In this document: piece after piece, positions 7,499-16,159 of the stretch | Layout: each line of letters starts with the position of its first letter | Position numbering within the stretch: position 1 is the stretch's first letter | Assembly (NCBI GenBank): GCA_902765395.1 | Contig: CACWZP010000021.1 | Location: 1-54,472, forward strand | Source of the DNA: an uncultured Eubacteriales bacterium | GTDB taxonomy: Bacteria; Bacillota; Clostridia; Christensenellales; Aristaeellaceae | Length of the DNA stretch: 54,472 nt | Direction: 5' to 3' | Notes under the pieces: model-generated | Told to the model about the DNA's origin: nothing | Databases searched by the model: none | Seen by the model: the letters and a program-made list of their open reading frames with translations, nothing else | Position numbers and translations under genes: made by a program

Positions 7499-9670
7499 AT
7501 GAAAAAGATCAAAAACATCGTGCTCGGCGGCATCCAGCAGAAAATGTTCAACCTGGTGCTGTTCGTAATCATACTGATGATGGCAGCCTACACGGTGGTC
7601 ATCATCCACCAGGCCGGGCGCATCGGCACCCTGGTGACGGAGACCAACGAGAAGCAGAAGCAGGCCATCTCCGACACATCCAAGCAGACGATGGACGCCG
7701 TGATCTCCCAGAGCATGGGCCAGAGCACCCAGATGGAGGCCTATATCGCCAACGACCTGTTCGAGGACCTGGCGGACACGGTGAACATGCTGGGCGACTA
7801 CGCGGGCAACATCTTCCGCGATCCCGAGGCCTACTCCACCCAGCCCTATGCCCTGCCCGATCCCGCCAAAGAGGGTGAGATCACCGTGCAGCTGCTGACG
7901 GAGGAAGGGCTTGACCTCACAGGGCGCGAGCTTTCTGAAAAGCTGGGTCTCGTCGCCAACATGTCCGACATGATGAAGGCGCTGTACGCCAACGGCAACG
8001 TGAACTCCTGCTACATCGCCCTGCCGGAGGGCGCGATGCTGCTGGCGGATGACCACTCCGCTGCGAAGTTCGGCGAGGACGGCGCGCTGACGCCCATCCC
8101 CATCCGCGAGCGGGACTGGTACAGGGGCGCGAAGGAGACCGGCCACCTGTTCTATACCGACGTGGTGCAGGACGTGTTCACCGGACAGATCGGCATCATG
8201 TGTGCGCTGCCGGTGTACCAGGGCAACCGGCTGGCCGCCGTGGTGGGCGCGGACCTGTTCCTGGACAACATGTCCGATTCCATCTCCCGCACCGCCCGCA
8301 ACGGCTCGTTCACCTTCATCGTGAACCAGTACGGCCACGTGGTGTTCTCTCCATTGACGGAGGGCGCGCTGCGCGTGCGCGAGCCCTCCGAGGCCCAGGA
8401 CCTGCGCGCCTCTGACGAGGACGACCTGGGCGCGTTCATGGAGGAGGCGCTGATGGGCGTCACCGACGTGACGGAAGTGACGGTGGACGGCGTGGCCTAC
8501 TACATGGTGGGCGCGCCGGTGGAGGCCGTGGGCTGGACGGTGGTCTCCGCCGTCACCCAGGAGGCGGCCAACTCCCCGACGGCCATGATGGAGCAGCAGT
8601 ACGACGACATCCTGGGCGAGGCACAGGGCGCCTTCAACGACGGCCTCGGGCACGCCAGGAACACCATCCTGGTGCTGCTGGGCGTGATCCTGGTGATGGG
8701 CATCACCGGCGCGCTGGTGCTGTCCAAGCGCATCGTCAAGCCCCTGGGCATCATGACGGAGAAGGTGCAGTCCCTGGGCGGCAACAACCTGCAGTTCTTC
8801 ATGGAGGACGCCTACCGCACGGGCGACGAGATCGAGGTGCTGGCGGATTCCTTCGCCACGCTGTCGGCCCGCACGCTGCAATACGTGGACCAGGTGAAGC
8901 GGGTCACCGCCGAGAAGGAGCGCATCGGCGCGGAGCTGAACATGGCCACGGACATCCAGGCCAGCCAGCTGCCCCGGCTGTTCCCCGCCTTCCCGAACCG
9001 GCCGGAGATTGATGTATACGCCAGCATGACCCCCGCCAAGGAGGTGGGCGGCGACTTCTACGACTTCTTCCTGGTGGACGACGACCACATCGGCCTGGTG
9101 ATGGCGGACGTGTCCGGCAAGGGCGTGCCCGCGGCGCTGTTCATGATGATCTCCCGGGTACTGATCAAGTCTCACCTGCAAAACGGCGAGACCCCCGGCG
9201 AGGCGCTGGAAAACGTGAACGACCAGCTGTGCGAGGGCAACGACGCGGAGCTGTTCGTCACCGTCTGGCTGGCCGTGCTGGAGATCTCCACCGGCAAGGG
9301 CGTGGCCGCCAACGCGGGCCACGAGCATCCCACCATCCGCCGCGCCGGCGGCCAGTACGAACTGGTCACCTACCGCCACTCCCCCGCCGTGGCCACCCTG
9401 GAGGGCATCCCCTACAAGGAGCACACATTTGAGATGCGGCCCGGAGACAGCCTGTTCGTCTACACCGACGGCGTGGCCGAGGCCACCAACGCGGATAACG
9501 AGCTGTTCGGCACGGAGCGCATGCTGAAGGCCCTGAACCGCGATCCCGACGCCGATCCCGAGGGCGTGCTGCACAACGTGATGGAGGGCATCAACACCTT
9601 CGTGGCCGGTGCGGAGCAGTTCGACGACATCACGATGCTCTGCCTGAAGTACATCGGGCCGAAGAAATAG
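7499..9670 (+). CDS. Membrane sensor PP2C/SpoIIE-type serine phosphatase (Cache-like, HAMP)
   Basis: This 723-residue protein probably senses an extracellular cue and dephosphorylates a cytoplasmic serine/threonine phosphoprotein, typically an anti-sigma antagonist (RsbU-like logic). It has a membrane helix at about 15-38, a Cache-like outside domain to about 380, a second helix (about 385-410), a HAMP linker with IVKPLGIM, and a PP2C domain from about 480. The phosphatase motifs include KEVGGDFYDFF, ADVSGKGVPAALFM, NAGHEHPTI, YTDGVAEA and DDITML, which supply the metal-binding aspartates. The ATG at 7499 is chosen because GGAGG stands just before it; an upstream in-frame start at 7466 has no such site. 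No anti-sigma factor or antagonist gene lies next to it, so its partner is unknown. Confidence 0.88.
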   Translation: MKKIKNIVLGGIQQKMFNLVLFVIILMMAAYTVVIIHQAGRIGTLVTETNEKQKQAISDTSKQTMDAVISQSMGQSTQMEAYIANDLFEDLADTVNMLGDYAGNIFRDPEAYSTQPYALPDPAKEGEITVQLLTEEGLDLTGRELSEKLGLVANMSDMMKALYANGNVNSCYIALPEGAMLLADDHSAAKFGEDGALTPIPIRERDWYRGAKETGHLFYTDVVQDVFTGQIGIMCALPVYQGNRLAAVVGADLFLDNMSDSISRTARNGSFTFIVNQYGHVVFSPLTEGALRVREPSEAQDLRASDEDDLGAFMEEALMGVTDVTEVTVDGVAYYMVGAPVEAVGWTVVSAVTQEAANSPTAMMEQQYDDILGEAQGAFNDGLGHARNTILVLLGVILVMGITGALVLSKRIVKPLGIMTEKVQSLGGNNLQFFMEDAYRTGDEIEVLADSFATLSARTLQYVDQVKRVTAEKERIGAELNMATDIQASQLPRLFPAFPNRPEIDVYASMTPAKEVGGDFYDFFLVDDDHIGLVMADVSGKGVPAALFMMISRVLIKSHLQNGETPGEALENVNDQLCEGNDAELFVTVWLAVLEISTGKGVAANAGHEHPTIRRAGGQYELVTYRHSPAVATLEGIPYKEHTFEMRPGDSLFVYTDGVAEATNADNELFGTERMLKALNRDPDADPEGVLHNVMEGINTFVAGAEQFDDITMLCLKYIGPKK

Positions 9671-9680
9671 TGGGCATTGT

Positions 9681-9720
9681 AAAAGCGGAAGTCAGGTTGT
9701 ACCTGACTTCCGCTTTTTCA
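9681..9720. terminator. Bidirectional intrinsic terminator
   Basis: A 15-bp perfect stem (AAGCGGAAGTCAGGT and its complement) with a three-base loop has A/T runs on both flanks. It lies between two converging genes and overlaps the stop codon of the minus-strand exporter gene. Confidence 0.9.
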
Positions 9721-11320
9721 TGGTATCTCGCCTTGCCAATGCCATGGCGCGCCAGTAGCTCAGCGCCGCCAGCAGCGTTGCCGCCGCCGTGAAGATCAGC
9801 GCCAGCAGCAGGCGGTTCATGCGCAGGCCGAGCACGACCGACAACACGGCCAGGCCCATCACCACGAACATGTTGGGCAGCATGTAGATGGCCACCGCCG
9901 CGCCCTGCTTGATGACCTCGATCTCGTTCTCCCAGTCGAGGCGCATGTGTTTGATGCCGCAGACGCAGCCCCAGGCCGTAGAGAACGCGCACAGCGTCAG
10001 GCCCAGCAGCAGGTAGAGCGCCGTCTCGACCGCCGGAACCTTTCCGGCCACGCACAGGCACAGCGTGGAGAAGGCCATGAACGGCACCGTCATTGCCATG
10101 TTGTAGAGCATCTTGCCCTGGTACACGGTCTTCTTCTCGATGGGCAAACTTTGCAGGATCCAGTAGTTCTTCCCCTCCAGCGACGGCGAGCAGGCCGTGG
10201 TGGCCACCATGCCGATGAAGAAATAGACGATGAACGGGATGGCCGGATGGAGCATGGTGGGGTCGACGGGCGCGTCATGGGTGACCACCTGGATGATCCT
10301 GTCCGGGCCGATGACCAGCGTCAGCAGGCCCACCAGCGCCGCAAGGATCACGCCGATGCCGGCGTTGACCAGATAGGCGGTGGAGCCGGTCATGCGCCGG
10401 AATTCCTTGAAGGCGATGGCGCGCACCACGCCGCGCTGCTTCTGGGCGGACATCCTGAACCGCCGAGCCGCCGCGTGGGATTTCAGTGCGGAATTGATGC
10501 TGCGGTAGGACCGGCCCACCACGGCGAACACCGCCGAAAACAGCGCGATGCTCACCCCTGCCAGCAGCAGCATGGACGACATGCTGCCCTTCGTGACGGC
10601 CTCCGTGAACCAGGCCGCGGGCAGGTAGACGCGGGAAGCGCCGCCGGTCAGCGCCGAAGCCGCCTGAAGCGTGGCCTCGACCCGGTTGTTTCGGAGCAGG
10701 TCCTCGATAACAAAGCGCAGCGAGAAGGCGGCGAGGGTGAAGATCAGCGTGAGCACCGTCTGGATGGCGTTCGTCCTGCGGAAGCCCGAGCTGATCCGGG
10801 CGATCAGAAAGCCCAGGAAGGACGCGATCAGCATCGGGATCAGCGGCAAAAGCAGCGACAGCACGATCCACACCGGGTAGATCGCCCAGGAGGGCCGGGC
10901 GTACACCCCGTAGCCGATCAGCATGGCCAGCGAAATGCTGGCGTACCAGGCCAGGCTCTTGATGTACATGTACAGGAACTTGCAGCCCGCCACCGTCCTG
11001 GACTCAAGGGGCAGCGACATCAGCATGTCGTATTCCCTGAAATTGAACAGGTAGCTGTTGGTCTTGAACAGCGTGAACACGAAGGCGAGGGCGCTGATCA
11101 TCAGCGCGCACATCTCGGGCACGGCGCGAACGAGGCCGATCCTGCCAAAGCCGATGCACATGGCCACGCACAGGGCCATCAGCATGGCGTACAGCACGAC
11201 CACGCCCACGGCGCTGCCGATGATGCGGCGGCGCTTCTTCTTGTCCGTGGAATGCCTGCGGATATTCCGGCCGCTGGTGGACAGCAGCAGGGTCCTGAGC
11301 AGCACGATGCCGTTATTCAT
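9692..11320 (-). CDS. Membrane subunit of an ABC exporter
   Basis: This 542-residue polytopic protein is the membrane half of an ABC-2-like export system. A basic N-terminal stretch (DKKKRRR near residue 27) is followed by about twelve hydrophobic segments in two clusters separated by a charged region (about 270-310). Its ATG at 11320 overlaps the end of the ATPase gene by eight bases, so the two are translationally coupled. The pair resembles the large-permease ABC exporters common in Clostridia. I cannot identify the substrate; no lantibiotic or peptide gene is adjacent. Confidence 0.8.
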   Translation of the reverse strand: MNNGIVLLRTLLLSTSGRNIRRHSTDKKKRRRIIGSAVGVVVLYAMLMALCVAMCIGFGRIGLVRAVPEMCALMISALAFVFTLFKTNSYLFNFREYDMLMSLPLESRTVAGCKFLYMYIKSLAWYASISLAMLIGYGVYARPSWAIYPVWIVLSLLLPLIPMLIASFLGFLIARISSGFRRTNAIQTVLTLIFTLAAFSLRFVIEDLLRNNRVEATLQAASALTGGASRVYLPAAWFTEAVTKGSMSSMLLLAGVSIALFSAVFAVVGRSYRSINSALKSHAAARRFRMSAQKQRGVVRAIAFKEFRRMTGSTAYLVNAGIGVILAALVGLLTLVIGPDRIIQVVTHDAPVDPTMLHPAIPFIVYFFIGMVATTACSPSLEGKNYWILQSLPIEKKTVYQGKMLYNMAMTVPFMAFSTLCLCVAGKVPAVETALYLLLGLTLCAFSTAWGCVCGIKHMRLDWENEIEVIKQGAAVAIYMLPNMFVVMGLAVLSVVLGLRMNRLLLALIFTAAATLLAALSYWRAMALARRDTMKKRKSGTT

Positions 11321-12047
11321 CGCCGTCCGCCTCCAAAAACGCCTCTTCCAGGGAATGGCCCTCGGTCAATTCCTCCATGGTGCCGGAGGCGATGATCCGG
11401 CCGTGCTTGATGATGGCCACCTTGTTGCACAGCTTCTCCGCCACGTCCAGCACGTGGGTGGAGAAGAATATGGCCGTGCCGTTCTGGCACATCTCGCGCA
11501 TGATCTCCTTCAGCGTGAAGGCGGCCTTGGGATCCAGGCCCACGAATGGCTCGTCCAGCACCAGCAGCCGGGGCTTGTGGATCAGCGCGGAGATGATGGC
11601 CAGCTTCTGCTTCATGCCGTGGGAATAGGCGCCGATGAGGTCGCCCAGGTCCCCGGTGATCTCAAACAGGTCGGCGTACCTGCGGATGCTCTGCTCCCGT
11701 TCCCGGGCGTCGATGCCGAACACGTCCGCCACGAAGTTCAGGTACTGTATGCCGGTCAGGTTCTCGTAAAGGTCGGGGTTGTCCGGGATATAGGCGGTCA
11801 CGCGCTTGCAGGCCATGGGCTCGTCCTTCACGGAATGGCCGTCGATGAAGATGTCGCCCTCGGTGAAGTCCAGCACGCCCACCACGGCGCGAATGGTGGT
11901 GGACTTGCCGGCGCCGTTGTGGCCGATGAAGCCGCAGATGTCACCGCCCATGACGGTGAGGTTCACGTCGTCCACGGCCCTCTTCTCCGATCCGTAGGAT
12001 TTGGAATAGTGCCTGATCTCAAGCATCGCGTTGTCGTTGGTACGCAA
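11313..12047 (-). CDS. ABC exporter ATPase
   Basis: This 244-residue ATPase drives the exporter encoded downstream. It has Walker A GHNGAGKST, a signature in the variant form SHGMKQKL, and Walker B with D-loop LLVLDEPFVGLDP, then the switch histidine in FFSTHVL. The start is taken as TTG 12047, because AAAGGAG lies nine bases before it; the first ATG, at 12026, would be about 30 bases from that site. The variant signature (YSHGMKQK) is common in the CcmA/NatA-type export branch. It shares a promoter region with the divergent diguanylate cyclase gene. Confidence 0.9.
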   Translation of the reverse strand: MRTNDNAMLEIRHYSKSYGSEKRAVDDVNLTVMGGDICGFIGHNGAGKSTTIRAVVGVLDFTEGDIFIDGHSVKDEPMACKRVTAYIPDNPDLYENLTGIQYLNFVADVFGIDAREREQSIRRYADLFEITGDLGDLIGAYSHGMKQKLAIISALIHKPRLLVLDEPFVGLDPKAAFTLKEIMREMCQNGTAIFFSTHVLDVAEKLCNKVAIIKHGRIIASGTMEELTEGHSLEEAFLEADGDE

Positions 12048-12103
12048 CGAAGCTCACTCCTTTGAACGATGGTCGCATGACGCCTTTTGCGCCGCGCAGC
12101 ATT

Positions 12104-12132
12104 ATCATAGCGCACATCTCCCTGTCGTTCAA
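12104..12132 (-). promoter_or_regulatory. Promoter for the ABC exporter operon
   Basis: On the minus strand TTGAAC (12127-12132) and TATGAT (12104-12109) are 17 bases apart, about 57 bases ahead of the TTG start. Confidence 0.6.
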
Positions 12133-12216
12133 GGCCTGTCGCTTCAATTGTCACCCGGATCGTCCCAATCGTCGGCAAAACCATCCAAAAAGTTTTCCGT
12201 GATGGCCGTATAGGGC

Positions 12217-12246
12217 TGGACACAAAGCCAAGTAAGCTGATATAAT
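12217..12246 (+). promoter_or_regulatory. Promoter for the diguanylate cyclase gene
   Basis: TGGACA (12217-12222) and a consensus TATAAT (12241-12246) are 18 bases apart, about 55 bases before the start codon. Confidence 0.55.
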
Positions 12247-12305
12247 GATATTGGTATTTTTCCGTATATCCAATTCAGTTCAAAACAGCAGGAGCATTTG
12301 AACAG

Positions 12306-13376
12306 ATGTACACAAAGGAACAGCTTGTTAAATACGAATATTTTGATGAAGCGCTGGGCAGGCGGGAGGTTTCCAACGTGCTGGACCCGCTGACGGGGCT
12401 GATCTCCCGGCAGTACATACTGGGGTTCGCCCGCTGGCTGATCGAAAAGGGCATCCCCTTCACCTTTGGCATGCTGGATCTGGACAACTTCAAATTCGTC
12501 AACGACGCCTACGGCCACCACGCCGGCGACCGAGTACTGATCCGCGTGGCGGAGGGCCTCATCGGCTACCTGGACGGCTTCGGCCTCGCCGGTCGGTTCG
12601 GCGGCGACGAATACCTGTGGATCAACCTGCGCGACCGGGAATACGCGGACAAGAAGGCCTTCCTGGCGGATCTGTACGGCAGCGAGCGGGTGGTGCGCAG
12701 GAACGTGGCGTTGGAGGACTGCGCCCCGTTCATCACCGGCACCGTCGGCTGCGCCACCTTCCCCGACGACGCCGGGGACTGCGACAGCCTGTTCGCCATG
12801 ATCGACAAGGCGCTCTACCGCGGCAAGAGCAAGGGCCGCAACTGCTACATCATCTATGTGAAGGAAAAGCATGCCGACATCGACATCCAGCGCATCGCCC
12901 GCAAGGGTGTGTACACAACCATGTGCAACGTGGTGCGGATGTTTGAGATGGTGCCGGGGCTGGAGAACAAGCTGCACTCCGTGGCGCCGGTGCTGATGGA
13001 GGAACTGCGGCTGACGGATCTGTACTACATCGGCGGAGACCGGGTGTTGCGGGCCGTGCGCACCCAGGGCGTGGCGGAGCCGGCGTGTGACATCGACAAC
13101 CTGATGAGCGACGAGCTGTTCACCGCCAACAGCCTGGAGCAGGTGCAGGCGCGCTGTCCCGCCTTCTGCGATGTGCTGAAAAGGCGCGAGGTGGAATCTC
13201 TTATGGTGGTGCGCGTGGGCATGGACAACGCGGCGGCCGACGGCTATCTGGTGTGCGCCGAGCCCCACAGCCTGCGCATCTGGCAGGAGGATGAATGCGC
13301 CGTGATGTTCTTCCTGGCAAAGCTGATCGCCGCCCGGATCCGCATCGACGGTGAAACGCTGGGCGGCCGACCGTAA
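12306..13376 (+). CDS. Diguanylate cyclase with C-terminal GAF-like region
   Basis: This soluble 356-residue protein makes cyclic di-GMP from two GTP. The GGDEF domain (about residues 18-180) contains DPLTGL, the metal-binding LDLDNFKFVND and an intact RFGGDEY active site. No RxxD inhibitory site is evident before it. The C-terminal half is less familiar. Its end, near EPHSLRIWQEDECAVM, looks like the last strands and helix of a GAF or related sensor fold, an order opposite to the usual sensor-then-GGDEF. There is no signal peptide or membrane helix. It could be the counterpart of the EAL phosphodiesterase at 1837-3531. Confidence 0.88.
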   Translation: MYTKEQLVKYEYFDEALGRREVSNVLDPLTGLISRQYILGFARWLIEKGIPFTFGMLDLDNFKFVNDAYGHHAGDRVLIRVAEGLIGYLDGFGLAGRFGGDEYLWINLRDREYADKKAFLADLYGSERVVRRNVALEDCAPFITGTVGCATFPDDAGDCDSLFAMIDKALYRGKSKGRNCYIIYVKEKHADIDIQRIARKGVYTTMCNVVRMFEMVPGLENKLHSVAPVLMEELRLTDLYYIGGDRVLRAVRTQGVAEPACDIDNLMSDELFTANSLEQVQARCPAFCDVLKRREVESLMVVRVGMDNAAADGYLVCAEPHSLRIWQEDECAVMFFLAKLIAARIRIDGETLGGRP

Positions 13377-13398
13377 CACATTACAGACTTTGGTCTAT

Positions 13399-13424
13399 AC
13401 AGACTGAAGTCTGTTTATTTTTTA
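13399..13424 (+). terminator. Intrinsic terminator after the cyclase gene
   Basis: An ACAGAC/GTCTGT stem closed by a TGAA tetraloop is followed at once by a T-rich stretch (TTATTTTTTA). Confidence 0.75.
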
Positions 13425-13479
13425 CTTAATTCGACCGTTGTCTGTTGTAGATAAATTTCTTAACGAACGTGCCAAATTA

Positions 13480-13508
13480 TTGACACATCCCATAAACGAT
13501 GGTATAAT
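13480..13508 (+). promoter_or_regulatory. Consensus promoter of the pectin transport operon
   Basis: TTGACA (13480-13485) and TATAAT (13503-13508) are perfect consensus boxes with a 17-base spacer. A CCTAT/ATAGG inverted repeat (13509-13524) lies on the predicted start site and could be a repressor site. The leader of about 77 bases is T-rich and ends in the GGAGG before the first gene. Such a strong core promoter implies tight repression, perhaps by a LacI-type protein. Confidence 0.8.
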
Positions 13509-13591
13509 CCTATTGATGCATAGGGTTATTTTTTGCAATTATTGAGGCTTTTTTGTCAACCCATGAGCATTTGCAGGCTGGAGGTGGGCGC

Positions 13592-14185
13592 TTGAAGGGA
13601 CAGCGGACGATCCGGCAATACCGGGCGATGGACCTGGCGATGTTCGCCGTCATGCTGGCGGTGTTCGAGTCGCTGGTGGTCGTCGCCGCCCGCCGCTGGT
13701 TCCCCAACGAACCCTACACCGTGTCCGTGACCCCCGCCATCACCTGCATCGTGCTGATGCGCTGGGGCCCATGGGCGGGCCTCCACGCGGCGCTGGGCGG
13801 CGCGGTCTTCTGCCTGGTGTCCGGCGCCCGTCCGGCCCACTACGCCGTGTATACCATTGGCAACCTGCTGTCGCTGGGCACGCTTGGGCTGATTCGGGCA
13901 TGGACGCCCGAGGGCATTCACGAGAGCGTGGCGAAGTCCCTGCTGCTGGCGCTGTGCGTGACGCTTTCAATGCAGCTGGGCCGGGCCGTCGTCTCCGTGG
14001 CCACGGGGTCTCCCCTGGCATCGGCGCTGGGCTTTTTCACCACAGACGCGATCACGCTGCTGTTCACACTGGTGCTGATCTGGATCGTACGTCGGCTGGA
14101 CGGCATGTTTGAGGAACAAAACCACTACCTGCAAAGGCTTCACCGGCAGGAAGAAGAGGAAAGAGGAGGATTTTATGAGAGATAA
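13592..14185 (+). CDS. Six-helix membrane protein resembling an ECF S-component
   Basis: This 197-residue integral membrane protein has about six helices. The stretch around VTPAITCIVLMRWGP and the glycine-rich loop after it resemble substrate-binding S-components of ECF transporters, but no ECF A or T components are present. The start is TTG 13592, eight bases after GGAGG; an upstream in-frame TTG at 13553 has no such site. Its end overlaps the first permease gene by 11 bases, and the permease ribosome binding site lies inside it, so the two are coupled. As first gene of a CUT1 sugar transporter operon it is out of place. It may be an accessory or sensing subunit, or an independent vitamin-type uptake protein; the function is unknown. 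Confidence 0.75.
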   Translation: MKGQRTIRQYRAMDLAMFAVMLAVFESLVVVAARRWFPNEPYTVSVTPAITCIVLMRWGPWAGLHAALGGAVFCLVSGARPAHYAVYTIGNLLSLGTLGLIRAWTPEGIHESVAKSLLLALCVTLSMQLGRAVVSVATGSPLASALGFFTTDAITLLFTLVLIWIVRRLDGMFEEQNHYLQRLHRQEEEERGGFYER

Positions 14186-15233
14186 GGGAGCGGATTTTCT
14201 GATTTTCGATCAGGCCAGCGGCACTTATCGCGAAAGTCCCGAACAGATGGTGCGCGACGATGTGGAGAAGCACTACTGGCTGCACGTGGGCCGCACGATC
14301 CTCAAGGACTGGCGCCTCTACCTGATGCTGCTGCCCACCATCCTGGTCTTCCTGTTCTGGCGCTACCTGCCCATGTACGAGCTGCTGGGCGCGTTCAAGG
14401 TGGGCGACCAGGTGAAGAGCGTGTCGGAGCAGTACTTCGCGGGTTTTTCCTATTTTAAGACCCTGCTGGTCGGCGGCGGCACCGGCGGCCTGTCCATGGA
14501 GTTCTGGCGGGCGCTGCGCAACACGTTCCTGCTGAGCTTCTACGGCCTGTGCTTCGGCTTCCCGATGCCGATCATACTGGCGCTGTTCTTCAACGAGGTG
14601 CGCTCCAACATCGCCCGCAGCGTGTACCAGGTGCTCACCTACCTGCCCAAGTTCATGTCCACCGTCGTCATGACCTCGCTGGTGATGATGCTGGTGAAGC
14701 AGGGCTCGCTGACCAGCGGTGCGGGCATCGTGTCCCGCTTCCTGGCGCGCATCGGGCTGATCTCCGAGGAGATGGCCAACGCGGGCCTTCTGAACAACCC
14801 CAGCTTCTTCCGGGGCATCTACCAGATCAGCGGCATCTGGGAGACGGCGGGCTACGACAGCATCGTGTTCTTCGCGGCCATCATCGCCATCTCCCCCACC
14901 AGCTACGAGGCGGCGCAGATCGACGGCGCCGGCAAGATGGCGCAAATGCGCTACGTGGTGCTGCCCAGCATCCTTTCCACCATTGTCATCATGCTGATCA
15001 TGCGCATCGGCTCGCTGCTCAACATTGGATATGAAAAGGTGCTGCTGCTGTACAACAACAACACCTACGTGACCGCCGACGTGGTGTCCACCTTCGCCCA
15101 GCGCTACGGCCTGGCCGGCGCCCAGAAGGGCATCGCCTCCGCGGCGGAGATGATGAACAACGTGGTGGGCATGCTGCTGGTCATCGGCGCGAACACGGTC
15201 GCCCGCAAGGCGAGCAACGTGTCGCTGTATTAA
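14175..15233 (+). CDS. CUT1 sugar ABC transporter permease, LplB/YteP type
   Basis: This 352-residue inner-membrane subunit forms half of the pore for oligosaccharide uptake. It has an N-terminal cytoplasmic extension of about 50 residues, six helices, and the EAA loop YEAAQIDGAGKMAQMRYVVLP that contacts the ATPase. The ATG at 14175 follows AGAGGAGG; the open frame extends further upstream but has no ribosome site. LplB-type permeases in Bacillus accompany rhamnogalacturonan enzymes, and here GH28, GH105 and CE8 lie downstream. The next gene encodes its partner. Confidence 0.9.
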   Translation: MRDKGADFLIFDQASGTYRESPEQMVRDDVEKHYWLHVGRTILKDWRLYLMLLPTILVFLFWRYLPMYELLGAFKVGDQVKSVSEQYFAGFSYFKTLLVGGGTGGLSMEFWRALRNTFLLSFYGLCFGFPMPIILALFFNEVRSNIARSVYQVLTYLPKFMSTVVMTSLVMMLVKQGSLTSGAGIVSRFLARIGLISEEMANAGLLNNPSFFRGIYQISGIWETAGYDSIVFFAAIIAISPTSYEAAQIDGAGKMAQMRYVVLPSILSTIVIMLIMRIGSLLNIGYEKVLLLYNNNTYVTADVVSTFAQRYGLAGAQKGIASAAEMMNNVVGMLLVIGANTVARKASNVSLY

Positions 15234-15248
15234 AGGAGGGATTCAGTC

Positions 15249-16139
15249 GTGAAAAGAAAGCTTGAAGCCTCCGAGCTGATCTTCAAGATCATCAGCTATA
15301 CGCTTTTGACGGTGTTCGCCCTGGGCTGCCTGTACCCGTTCGTGTACGCGGTCTCGGCCTCCATCAGTGGCCGCCACGCCGTAGATTACGGCGAGGTGGT
15401 GCTGTTCCCCAAGGACGTGCAGTTCGACGCCTTCCGCAGGATGTTCAACGACAACATGTTCTGGAATTCCTATTCCAACACGCTGTTTCTTACGGTCTAC
15501 GGCACGGTGTGGGCGCTGGGCGTGGCCATCCTGGGCGCCTACGCGCTGAGCAAGAAGCGGCTGCTGTTCCGCAAGTTCTTCAACTTCTATCTGGTGTTCA
15601 CCATGTGGTTCTCCGCGGGCATTGTGCCCCAGTACCTGAACTACCTGGCCACCAAAAAGGTGTTCAACGGCATCGGCATCATGGACGACAAGTGGCTGGT
15701 GGTCATCGCCATGGGCATGGCGGCCATGAACATCATCCTGCTGCGCAACGCCTTTGAGAACGTGCCCAGCGAGATCGAGGAGGCCGCCATCGTGGACGGC
15801 GCTACGGAGTTCGGCGTGCTGAGCAAGGTGTTCATCCCGATGAGCAAGTCCACCATTGCCACCGTCGCCCTGTTCTTCGCCATCTCCCGCTGGAACGGCT
15901 ATTTCTGGGCGCGCCAGATGATCTCCAACGCCCACGAGCATCCCCTGCAGGTGTTCATACGATTGACGCTGGAGGATTACACGAACTCGGAGACCATGGC
16001 CGGCTGGAACGAGGTGTACGCCTCGGATTCGGTGATCTACGCGCTGATCGTGTGCTCCATCGTGCCGATCCTGATCATCTATCCCTTTATCCAGAAGTAC
16101 TTCGCCAAAGGCACCAATGCCGGCGGTGTGAAGGAATAA
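15249..16139 (+). CDS. CUT1 sugar ABC transporter permease, LplC/YtcP type
   Basis: This is the second pore subunit, 296 residues with six membrane helices and an EAA loop reading EEAAIVDGATEFGVLSKVFIP. It starts at GTG 15249 behind AAAGGAGG. Together with the preceding permease it makes the heterodimeric pore of a YtcP/YteP-like transporter for rhamnogalacturonan or oligogalacturonide fragments. The solute-binding protein gene follows after 20 bases. Confidence 0.9.
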   Translation: MKRKLEASELIFKIISYTLLTVFALGCLYPFVYAVSASISGRHAVDYGEVVLFPKDVQFDAFRRMFNDNMFWNSYSNTLFLTVYGTVWALGVAILGAYALSKKRLLFRKFFNFYLVFTMWFSAGIVPQYLNYLATKKVFNGIGIMDDKWLVVIAMGMAAMNIILLRNAFENVPSEIEEAAIVDGATEFGVLSKVFIPMSKSTIATVALFFAISRWNGYFWARQMISNAHEHPLQVFIRLTLEDYTNSETMAGWNEVYASDSVIYALIVCSIVPILIIYPFIQKYFAKGTNAGGVKE

Positions 16140-16159
16140 TATGAAGGAGGAACCCCCAC

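Noticed and set aside
13509-13535. Terminator or riboswitch in the leader of the pectin operon
   Set aside because: The CCTAT/ATAGG dyad before the T-run overlaps the predicted start site, so most of its left arm would not be transcribed; an operator is more likely.
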